NCBI RefSeq assembly: GCF_032854445.1
Contig: NC_088301.1
Coordinates: 48,977,116-49,029,186, forward strand
Direction: 5' to 3'
Origin: Liolophura sinensis
Lineage: Eukaryota > Mollusca > Polyplacophora > Chitonida > Chitonidae
Length of the DNA stretch: 52,071 bases
Shown here: piece after piece, positions 15,001-27,000 of the stretch
Numbering within the stretch: position 1 is the first letter of the stretch
How the letters are laid out: every line of letters starts with the position of its first letter
Translations under genes and position numbers: made by a program
Notes under the pieces: generated by a model
The model's input: the letters and a program-made list of their open reading frames with translations, nothing else
Database searches by the model: none
What the model was told of the DNA's origin: nothing

Positions 15001-18000
15001 ACCCTCAGGAAGGAGTCGCTAGGCTGTCCCACACTAAGGGGAGAAATTAATATTGTTGTTAGGCATAAATACTTGTACTCCCTGATCATTTGTCCCATAG
15101 GCTGTAATTATGTATGTAATCAACTAGACAGTATTTACATGTATGCTTTGGGAGCATTGACTGCACATTTAAATAGTCTTATAAAACAGACAGACACCCA
15201 AAATAGACTACAGGTCAAGAGTTGAGAGGACCAAATGTACTGAGATACCACCATTGTTGTGTAATAAAAACTGCATGATCTAAACCAGTAGTATGAAGGA
15301 TTAACAAAAGCGTGGATCTAAGCATGTATGTGATGAACCTGAATAAACTGTATAAACTCAAACAGTGACTTAAACACAAGATCCCCATGATTTTGTGGGA
15401 TGATGTTGACATTTTGTACTAGAACTGATCAGAGGCAGATCCTGCATATGGAAATGTATATATGTTGACTGTCATATATACAGTACATGAATGATGGATT
15501 ACACTTAATGTCATTGTGTCTTGGTAGCTACATTTAGGAACTTTTTTTCACCCTCACTGAATTTCTGTGTTGTTTTTTTTTTTCTCTTTGTAAATCCATC
15601 AGAAATTGTCAGGCTGTGTGTCATAAAAACTGTTATCCACTCATAGTGCCCATCCTCATGTATGACACCAAGCAAAATATTTACCTTTAGTTCCTTGCCA
15701 TCACCTTGCCACCCCTTTATTTGTCAAATCAAAGATTTTAAAATATTGAGGGTATAATAAGTTCTAAACAGATAACCCCTTTTTGTGCTATTTAATTGTG
15801 TCTTAGTTAACGTGACATTTTCTCACATAGCTGTATATGTGACTGTTTTCATATCACTACTGAAGATGTATGATCACCATTTTAAACATACAAAATTATT
15901 TGTATGTACCTGTACCTAGAGGCTTTGCTAAAAATAAACATTAGATCTCTCTCTGCCAGGTTTACACTTGCATGATAATAGAATGTAGTATAGATATATA
16001 TGTAGTATGTCCAAATATGAATTTTCTGGCACATGGACAACAAAGAATGATATGCATGGTAATTACTTAAAACTGCTCTGTCATTCACTGTTAGCTTGGT
16101 TTATGGTGTAAAAATTGTTAAAATTATGTGTAAAGTTACAATGTATGGCGAAGTTGATCAAACTTTTTGGTTAGTGTTTGGTGTCATGGCTGTTTTAAGG
16201 CACATGGTTCAGGCAGGATGATGCATTATTATGTTGTCCTTTTTATCACACATTGTTCGTGAATTAGGACAAAGATTTCCAACTTAACATTTATGTGGTG
16301 GTACAGTTTTGAACATAAATGGATAAAATTGCATGTTTAGCTTCCAAACTAAACTGTTTTATAAATCTGTTGCTCTTGCTGCTGTATTCATGGTCATGCA
16401 CAAGCCTCTAAGTGGGATACTTTTTGTGCAGTGTCAGATCATTTGAAGTAAAAGCCATTCATTCTATAATGGTTTCCTGTCTGCTACCACAGGGTACATT
16501 GATCCATATCAAGTTTGGGTGTTTTTCTAACAGCTGAATGAAGTAGAGAGGATGAAAGGTTTCTTAAAGATTTCATTTTAGCCTTGGTTGGACTGCCTGT
16601 CAAGATTTATTATAACTGTTGGACAACAGTTTTGGCTGTGATAAAAGGAATTGATTTGTGATTTAAAGCATATGCTGTTGATTTCATACAGATCTGAAGG
16701 CACCCATTTTTATGTGTAAATACGATTTCAGGTTTTGCTACGCCCATAGTATGAACTAAAAGTATAGCTGTGTTTTCATTTGCTTTGATAGACTCTAGTA
16801 TTCTACTGGTTGTGTTAAAAATGGTCCAGATTACTAAGTCTTGGTTATTCATTGTCAAAATGGCTGTGTAATTATGTTATCATACATTATGTATCGTATC
16901 GTAGTCAGTTAACAACGCCCACTCATCTGTCATGTGCGAAGAAAACTTAGGTAACAGGGAAAACTTTGTCAACAGTTGTCGAACTCTTAGATTTATGAAC
17001 TTTGTTTTTTTTGCTGTTTCTATTGACCTCACCTCCTTTCAGAAGATATGTTTGTTGAAAAACAAGAATTATGAATTAGAATGTTGTAGTTGTAGATATT
17101 TTATGTCCAGATGTAGACTAGTCTATTTCTAACTGGTTGTGGCTAACTCTGTTTTACAGTTACATTTTACTTTTTACCTTGATATATTAATTGAATGGAA
17201 ACAGTATTTTTGGATATGGAAAGTGTAATACATGAATTAAGCAATTTTGGGTTGAAATTCTTGTACACAAGTCTTGCTCTAAGTAAATGTATTTTGGCAT
17301 GTTATTACAGTTTGCATAAAGCCCTGCACGGCATTTATAATCACCTTCATTTTGTATGTGTTTTATGGCAGGCCAGGCTCATTCCTTCACATCATCCCTA
17401 CACTGACCATCTTCAAATATGCTTATAGAATTTTTCCATGCACAGTTTCATCAAGTGTGGTAGAACTCACCGGAGTTAGGATAAGTTCTTGTTTTCTAAT
17501 TGGGAATGTTGAAGGTAACTCTGTAGATGAACTTATGTTCACCAAAAAAAAAAAAAAATTAAAATTGATTGTAACTTTTTAGTTTTGAAAATTTAAAATT
17601 ATTGAACTAAGTGTAATTCACTGGGACACTTGTTATATAGCAGAAGAAAAACATTTAAATAAGCCATGTACCAGATTCCTAGATCCTATCTGTAACTTGA
17701 GAAACACTTGAAGCTGGAAATTATAAATATGGGTTTGCAATATGAACATTATTTGCAATGCCACATCTTATCTGAGGATGGCATAAACTCTTGCCTAACA
17801 GTCTCATTGCCACATGGGCTGCAGCAAAGGCTCTCGTTTGTTTAAAGAAGCTGTCTTTTGGAATGCTCAAGTCATTGTCATTAGGACATTTTTTTTTTTG
17901 TTCATCACTCTTCATAAACAGTAGCACAAGAGCTGATTCACAACGGACTAGAGCCGTTAATGAGTGTTGAAAAAAGCTCCTTTAAATCAACATTTAGACG

Positions 18001-21000
18001 TTACTTCGCTTTGGATATGTTCACAGATATTCATTAAGATGTCTTTCTAGAAGTATTTCTTCAGATGCACTTGTTTCATTCTTGTGCATGTATCTTGGCA
18101 GCATTTTAAATACAGAGATTACCATACAAGAGGTTTATGGAAATGAGCTTGTTGCCCCTTGTCTGAGAAGAAGTAAGGTAAATAATGAAAAGTAGAAGTG
18201 TGATCTAATGGTGTAAAGTGTCTCCACCTTACCTCATATTAGGATTGCAACTCTGTGAAGCATGACTGATGAAGAGACTGCCTGACTAGAAGTCCAGTCC
18301 TTAGTCCTATCTGATTACCAAAAAGCTGTGGATTCCCTACAAGCTGCTGGGAACCCCCTGCCTTGTTCTTAACAGTGGGGTGCCCATTGCTTCTGGAAAC
18401 ACCTTGAGAAGTGCTTGGGGACAGCTGGGATGTTGGGATGAGGGACATGGATGGAAAGTCTTTGGTCTAGACTCAAGCTCTGTGTAATGATAAACTTGAT
18501 GATGTTAACAAATTAGAGCCCCCCCCCCCCTCTTTCATCTGGGAGATGGTAAATGATGCTTTGCAAACAGTCACAGTTCACAAGGAATGATGTTGGAATG
18601 AGTCTGTACTGGCTGAGGGTATGCAACATACTGATGTGTGTATTACCTTGCATTACAATGGGCTGTTGCTATTAGTGGTACATCTACCAAGATATCCAGG
18701 TAAAACTTTGTCGTCCAGCTCTTTCTCTTAGTGAACAACTTGCTCTCTTCCCTTCTCCCTCTCTAGTATTGTTCACACGCTGAGCAGTTTCAACCTGTAT
18801 GAAGACGCAATACGAGAACCAATCGAGGAGTTTGACGATTTGTCAGACGCCATTTCAGATCCTACCACTCAGTGAGTATCACAGAAACTTCTGATACTGT
18901 AGCCAACAGGTAGTGTCATAGATTAGTCATACTGTACTATCCGGATCATATGTAAATATTTAGATGTTAAAACGCAGTATTTTATAGGTGATACATAAAT
19001 ATTTGAATGTGAAAAGGCAACATTTGATAAAGGCACTTCAACATTTGTTAAGATTAAAGACTTGGATATTAATACCATGCATAATGTATTAATGCTAGCA
19101 GTAGTAGTCAGACTGCTGATGTAACCTGTTCAAACCTCATTGTCCCATCAGATGTACATGTACTTGCATGGACTGGGAATATCATAAACATTACTGCCTG
19201 TGTTTTTAATTGACTGTGGCTATAGCATGTCTGCATCCATTCTGTTATTTCCTTAACGCCATTAGGCCAGCTAATGCTTAACTAATGCTGCATCATCTGG
19301 ATTGCTATAGTGTCCTGTCCAAACTAAATCCTCTTTTTTTTCATCCAAACTACATGCATCTCTCTACCGGTACAAGCAATGTAAGACCTGCTCTCCTTCC
19401 ATTGGTACAAGTAATACAGCAAGCAATCAATTTGTAGTCACCATTTTCATGTGCATTGAGTGACAAGAAGTCGAAATGTGAATGAAAAGAAATAATGCAA
19501 GTTTTAGTTGCAAGTTACGTTATAGGTATAATGTGAATTATAAACTTCAAGTAGTTGTCAACGAGAAGAATTTAATTACCCCTTGATTATAGTTGTTATA
19601 TGGTCATTCCAAATTTTCATAATACCAGATGCAAAGCTGGAAATGGAAAGTCATGTGTAAGAAATATAGAATTCATTGTAAAAACTAGACAAAGGAATAA
19701 AGACCAGGTGTTCTGTTTTGAATGTCTTCAGCAAAATGTTTTCCACATTGTTTTTAGCACAGGAGGAGGACTTTTTTAAAATTTGGTTTGAGAAGGACTT
19801 GTTTTAAATTTGTCTCCCAAAGCTTATTATTGATAACTGATTAGAGCACACAACTATAAAGCCTAAATATGTGCACAAAACAAATTTTAGTAACAAACTG
19901 ACTAATACCTTAATCATTAATCTTTGCTGTTCAAAGGAACTGCATTTTTTTGTGGTAAGCTTTCGGAGTATTTTAACACGTGGATGTGAAACTCTTTATC
20001 CGTTATAGGAAGTCTTTTTATCATTTGTCGGAGGCTATTCTGTATTAAGCTCTGCTACAAATGTTCTAACAAATATATGTGTTGCTTGAAGGTCTTCTTT
20101 TTTTTTTCTTTTCGTGTGCAAGTTGCTGATTTTATGCTGTCATTTATTAAATCTGTGAATGAAAATGACATTTCTTTTTTGTCTTTCAGAGTGTCTGTAA
20201 GCAGGAGGACATTTGGGCCAGGAAATGTTGCAGTACACTCTTGGTTTGCTTCATCTCCACAACTGACAAAGTCAATATGGTTTATGGCAGTGAAACAGCA
20301 CCAGTTTTACCTGGACAGAAAACACAGCAAGGTGAGAAAAATGGAATGCTTGTATGCAGCCAACAATCTTGATAACGAGGATTTTGGTACTTTCCAAAAA
20401 CTCCCCTCTTATTTTGAGTTTCCCAAGAATATGATTGCAGAATAACAGGTTACATGATGTGTGAACCTGTTTAGGCATAACCAGTTCATGGCAGTGCAGA
20501 TGAAACTATATGAAGCTATATTGTCACATGACTAATTCATACTGTTAGATAAAACATTAGGGTGCTATCTTGAACTATTACCTCTCTGAAATTTGTCCTT
20601 CAGACAGATTATCTTATTTTTCCTGTGTTTTGGATTATAGTTGCGTAATTTGGCAGCCATCGATGACAACATGCTTGACAAGGATGTTAGAATTTACATT
20701 GAAATGTTAGCAAAGAAATAAATCGGAGTTTGTGATCTGTGCAGAAACTGTGTGATGTTAATCATGTAAGTCATTGGAATGCGAACATACTGCATGTACT
20801 TGTAGGAGGTAAATAATCACAATCACAGTTTCGAAATTATGCACATTTTGACTCATTTTTACATGTTTTGTAGAAACTTTAAACATTGAAAGTCTGTCTG
20901 CTCCACTTGACCATATTAAGTTTGATCAGTGTGTCTGATGATGCTGTGGAGTGAGAACAGTTCTTCTACTGCCACCTTAGACATGTGTGCAATTCTATTG

Positions 21001-24000
21001 TCTCTGTTCTCATTGCAATCTCATGCTTTATCCTGGCAGTGTTTATATGCCCTGCATAGAGAGACTGACTACCAGTAGTTGTGCACAGGTTTAGCTACAC
21101 ATGGTAAGGCATTGAGTTACACTTTGTGCTCACCTGGTAATCATCCTAAAGACCCTCGGCAGGGAAATGGTGTTCATATCCTGTTAGAAATGACCTGGCT
21201 ATCACCCTGGATTTCATCAAGACCAAAGTGATCTCCCCTCCCCAAACTCTACTTGACTATCTGTTAAGTGTCCAACAATCTTTCTCTTGCCCATCTGTTA
21301 AGCCCAAGAGCGGAAGAAGTAATTAGGAGGTTGGGGGAAAAAAAACACTACAGATGTAGAGTGAGTTATTTAGGCTTATGATAACAAGACAGAAAGCAAG
21401 GCTAAGGTGGGAGATAAAAATAAACCTTCAGCTTTAATACTGTCTTCATGAAAGGCGTCCATTCATACTGTCTGTGTTTACTTTACGTTATTTGGGAACT
21501 ATGTATAGGCAGTGAGTGGAATAAATAGAAATATGAAAGAAAGCACGTAGAAGTAGCTTTCTGAAAATAGATTTCTAAATGCGATGAAATATTGTTGTCT
21601 GTAAAGATTTCTATTGCAGTTTCTGAAATATGAACTTCTTATTTATAAGTGCATCTTCTAGTTTGGGTCACATCTGATTTGTTCTAAATTGACAAATGAC
21701 AAGAGTTAAATTTTTCAACAAGAAAAGTTCTATATTTTTTTTTACATTCATTTGCATTGCAAACTTTCTACAAGTTTACATCTGAAATAACAACGTGTAA
21801 CTTTAGAGCTACAATTTGGAGTTTTGTTATAAATTTGATTTCAGATGTTTGAATTTTGCTGAAATATATTTTAGCATTAGTCATACTTCCAAGATATTGT
21901 GGCAGGTAAATTTAAAAAATCCTTCCTGAACCTGATATGAAATAAAACTGCCATTCACATGTAATCATACTGTCTCAGACTTAATCTTTATCTCCTTTAT
22001 CCTTTGGCTTCATACTCTTAGACTTAAGATCTTATGACACTTATCACTCCAAGCTTGGCTCTGGCTTGTCCTTTGATCCAGGCCTAATTAATGAAGCTGA
22101 GATATTTCAAGCAGGTGTCACCTCACTTGAGTCTGTGACTTACCTGAGTTAATGCCTGCTGAGTGGGGAATCCCCCAAACCTTGAGGGATGCCCCCTGTG
22201 GACCCAGTAATGCCCATTATGCGCAGTGTTTATCATTAAGTGAAGACAGACTCACAATCCACTGCTCACATCTCCAGGGGGTTATTTCTGTCTATATATA
22301 CTTGATGTATCGTAAGTGGAATCAGTAAGGTAGTATCAGAGTTTGTGTGTACCTGTGGTAACAAACATACGCCAGTCTTGACTATCGAGACTTGTAAGAC
22401 TCGCAGCTTACCCTTTCCTTGTTTCCCTGTGTTCTCTCTAGTCCCAGCTCCCATCCGGTCGCAGCATGAGCGAGATAGCAGCAGAGTTATCCCACAGCAA
22501 TGCCTCTCTCTCTAGCTCTGCAACCTCAGACATGAGCCGCAGTGAGAGCTCCCACAGCATACCCAGTCTCTCCACCTCCAGGTTTGATGGTAAGTACCTT
22601 CTCCACTTTACCAACCTTGCAGATATATTTTCACCTGTTGACATGAACACCCATCATCACCTGATACTAAAGGGTAGCTTGCAGATTTTGCTTGTGTTCT
22701 TCAGTAGGTTTAGCTTGCTCACTTGTCTGTAGGTCAGAATGTTATGTAATTTTGGAAGTGGTGTTCACATGAAGGCATTTAGCTACCTGTATATTAGCTG
22801 TTCACAGGCAACTGGTTGGTTTACACACTCTGTGAGTTGTGGAGCTTAAAAATGGACAATGTGAAATTTTCCATTTGCAGATATTCCAGATAGAGTTTTA
22901 TATTTTTGTGTGTTAATGTATATGTTTGGTTATAGAATAACAAAATTGATAAAAACATTTTTCAGTGAATCTTGACCAGTCAGAAACCACTCGAGAGGCA
23001 CAGAGAGAGATGTATTCTGCACTTCAGCAACGTAAGGAGGCTTTAGAAGAGACAATGAGAAAAAAACTTGAAGAGCTTAAGCAGCTATGTCTCAAGGAAG
23101 GGGTAAGAACAAAAGAAAAATAGTATTTATATAATCATTTGGTGATCAGTAGTTTATGCTATAATCATCAATATTTCTTTTACATGGTTCCAAACAGTCA
23201 GATTTTATATATATTTTTTTCATAATCACTTTTTACTAATTTATTATGAATATGTGCAATAGGTTTAGTTTTTGTTTCATTTTCAGGAGTTGACAGGAAA
23301 GCTGCCGTCTGAATATCCTGCTACCCCAGGGGAAAACCCTCCACTTATTCGCCGGCGAATAGGAACAGCTTTCTCCCTCAATGCTAGAACAGTGTCGCAG
23401 AATAATGTAAGTCTTCCAATGGCCATTTCATTTCTGTCTGAAAACTTATGTGGTGGCTGGCACTATTTACAGAAACATTAAAAAAGGAGAACATCAATAT
23501 TAGACTGTACCTGTAAATCTTTAATTTTTACTGTAAGAGTTTGGTAATTTGAAATTTGTTTAAAACAAAATTCAGTGAAAAACAAAGAATTTAATCAGTT
23601 CTTTTCTTTTTTTGCAGAGTGACACCAGCAATGAGTTGTCTCAGCTGGAGCTGGAGTATGACCTGCAGTGCAAGATCAACAAGGCAGCTCACATACTGGC
23701 CAAGGACAAAAGTGTCAGCAAAGCAGCCAGAAAACAGAGGCTCCAGTCCTACCAGAAATCTACTCAAAAGGTAAGTAACCTTTAATCCTTTAAGCTCATT
23801 AACAGTAATGTATGGTCTTATGTATTGAACTGTTGTAAGACATTTGAAATATAGTGTGAGTTTATTTTAGCAGTTGTTGATCAGAGTATCAGTTACAGAT
23901 AATTCAGATAGTTTGGGCAAACCTTTATTATTTAAGTATAATTTCATTTATTTAAATAAAGTGGCAGTTATTTTAGCTGGTATTGATCAGTGTAGCATAA

Positions 24001-27000
24001 GATGTTTATCAGTTACATATAATTTGTTTTGGACAAATCTTGAAATAATATATTTTTTTATAATTTCATTCATTTCACTTTGTTCCAGTTGAAAGAGATG
24101 GAGAAGAAACTGAATGAATTACGTCGGTTAGCAGGCCGTGGTGCTCTCAAGTCTCCTAGCCAATCTCAGGCCAATATATCCTCAGGTCAGTCAGGTGTGT
24201 TCATGGAGTTCATCATCTAAGCCTTTTCCCCACCTGCACCAGGTGTTCAGATTTGCGTTTTCTCACCAGAAGTTTCCAGTTTCCAGGCACGTTTCCACAG
24301 ACCATTGTGATCCTTCTGGCATGCATTGTCCCATTTGTCAATCTTTATCTTGCCATGTCTTTTTGCCAAACTTTCTGCGATTTTTTAATAACTACACATT
24401 CCATTCTCATTGTTGTGCATGATTTTTTGTATGTTGTGAGTTATTTACCAATAAACCATGTATGTGGAATATTACTTTGATCTATTAGTTGTTAGCAGGT
24501 TTGTTTTGAGGTGGAACTCTTCAGCTCTTTTTGTCACTTGGCAGAAGATTGCTAAGGAATGTTCATCAAATAATAAAAAAAGTCCTTAACCGTGTGCCAC
24601 TAAGCAAAATTTGGAACATGTAGTGTTGACCGTGGATTTGTCATAAAAGACACTATTGCCAAACTAGATGTTAATGTATTCCAAGAAACTTCATGTTCCG
24701 GAAATTATGTGTGAAATAAGGAGTGTGCAGTTCTTATTGTTAAAAAGCTATCATCCTGTGTTAGCATACCAGATTAGCGGATATCATTTAGAAAGGAGCT
24801 GTATTATCACTTTTTGTGGATATAGCATCTGTTTCAGCATTGCAAATTACATTACTGCTGGGTTGGGTGTCTCACTCTGGGTTAACTACATGTAGTTTGA
24901 AACCTAGAGTGAGGTGTCAGTATATTTCCAGCTCTACAAACTGTGATTCACTCAGTAATTATCTAATACTGCAATACGAACATAAGAGACATCAGTACCC
25001 CTTACAATTTATTACCCTAGAACAGGAAAAAGGATTCTATGAATATTTTGATTTGGCTGAAGAGTTTCATCTCAGGAAGTTGCACATGGCCTAGGAATGA
25101 GTTTGACTGTAGTGGGTTGTTTTTAACAGATAACCGAAGTGAGGGAAGCTTGTGCCCCACAGACAGTGCCAGTGGTACGTTTTAACACTGTCTTTCTTGC
25201 AACTTTATTAAGCATCAGTGTGTTTTCAGTGTGTAAATTTGAGCACTTCCAAATGTAGATGCATACCCTGAATAACAGGTTATTTATAGTTCTGAACAAA
25301 GGGTAAATATAAATACAATTGCAATTTACCCCAGTTATTTTAATCAACTTAACACGTCTTTAATTTATATTAAAAGATATAGTTGGGCATTTAATTGGCA
25401 ATATAAAATGCCTGTAATCAGATATTTTATTTTTTATATGGTGATTTGTTTGATGTATTACTTACTTTTAAGATAGAATGAATGGTGTATATGACGTGAA
25501 AAAGCTGATCAGAACAATTCTTGTGATTCAAATCACCACTTATAATATGTATAGCTCAAATTTGTAGTGTAGAAGCATAAGTATTCTCTTGGTTTGCCCA
25601 TCCAACTTGCCTCAGTCATTAAATATCAAATTCTGTAGCCCCTTGAATTATCATAGGCTTAGAAATTCAAATGGAGAAGATTATGAATTTTGGTATTTGG
25701 GTGAAATGTAGAGAAAAAATAACTGATATTCAGGTGTGTGTACTTTCAGATCTTCAGTCCATAGCTTCATCGGTGTCCGACACAGTCTCTCCTGAGGAAT
25801 CCCCTTCTGTTGGCAGGACCACATGGGGACAGAAACAGGTAAAATCATTCACTCTCTCATAAGGGTTGCGGTTAGGGCTGTTTCTCAAATGAGTCATCTC
25901 GCCTGGCCTCTGGCCTTGACATTGGATTATCATTACATGTCAGGGGCCAGCCTTTGCAAAACTAAAACATTTTTTTTTTTCTGTACTTTTCTGGTTAATC
26001 TTATTGCTGCATGACTGTAAAAAAAAACAAACCAAAACATCTATCTCAAAAAGCAGTTTTGAAGATCGTTTTGTGTACAATTTTTCCCCTGACATTTAAT
26101 GACTGAGAGAAACTTCTCCTTGTACTCATTTCTAAATGTTTTGTTTTGTCAGTGTTTACATGTTTGTATAGAAAGTCTACTGGGCTTGTGTGAGGACTGC
26201 GGTACTGTCTGATGATGTTTGTAAACACAGCATGCTGTAAAACAACATGTAACATATAAAATTGCTCATACGTGTACCTGTATGTTCTGAAATGTGGTTG
26301 GAAATTAACACCCATGGAGTTGGCTTAAATGATGTTATAAATGTGAAAATTAGCTGTTGAGAAAAGCTGCATATAATTATTTGAATTGCCTAGAAATGGC
26401 CTGAAGTGTATCGTTTCATTTCAATTGTTCCTGAATGGGCTGGCTGTTCTTGGTTTTGAAGGTTGGATCTCTACATATAGAAGATATCTCATTGTCTGAA
26501 CCAGATCATATCAATAGACAGGGAACTTCTGACCTGAGGAATTCTCAAAGTTCTGAAATTTTACCCCTCTCCAGGAAACGGGCAAGGGGGGTAAGTTGTA
26601 CTTCAGTTAATGTTCTCACATGGGAGATAAAGATTATATGTGGAACTTGACATGTAAAATTTAAGGGTACAGAACCATTAGACAAGTGTAATGTCTTTGG
26701 TGTGCTGTGATATTTATCTCTTTCAGCAAAAAAGAAACATTTCACCGAAATTTCCCTGTAATACAGATTATTTGGGTCACAAACTGTTCAGAAGCACTAA
26801 TTTTTATGCACTATTGCATTGCGCTATGAAAGTGTGTTGAAAATCAATCGACGGAGTGGGGAGGGGAAATTCTTCATTTCGTAGAATTTGGTTTCTAGTG
26901 AACAAGTGAAACATCTGTAGGTGATGGGTATGCAGTCAGGTACATGTCGTATGACTTATCATTCACGTGTCATGGCAAAGGGAAATAACTCTGGTATATA

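Larger units (their letters stand above)
7521..18766 (+). other. Large intron inside the FERM F3 lobe (11.2 kb)
   Basis: AT-rich non-coding sequence with canonical ends GTAAGT and CCCTCTCTAG. It contains a tandem repeat near 14.2-14.5 kb and a poly-C run at 18519-18530. Several open frames of 60-100 codons are scattered on both strands, but none shows recognisable protein sequence or splice context. No conserved gene, tRNA or mobile element core was recognised. Confidence 0.75.

Noticed and set aside
20332-20445. Extension of the F3 exon frame past its donor
   Set aside because: The open reading beyond GTGAGA has no FRMD4 similarity; intron retention is possible but not supported.
24816-25094. 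92-codon ORF in the intron before the micro-exon
   Set aside because: No family resemblance, no acceptor at its start, and it stops before the next exon.
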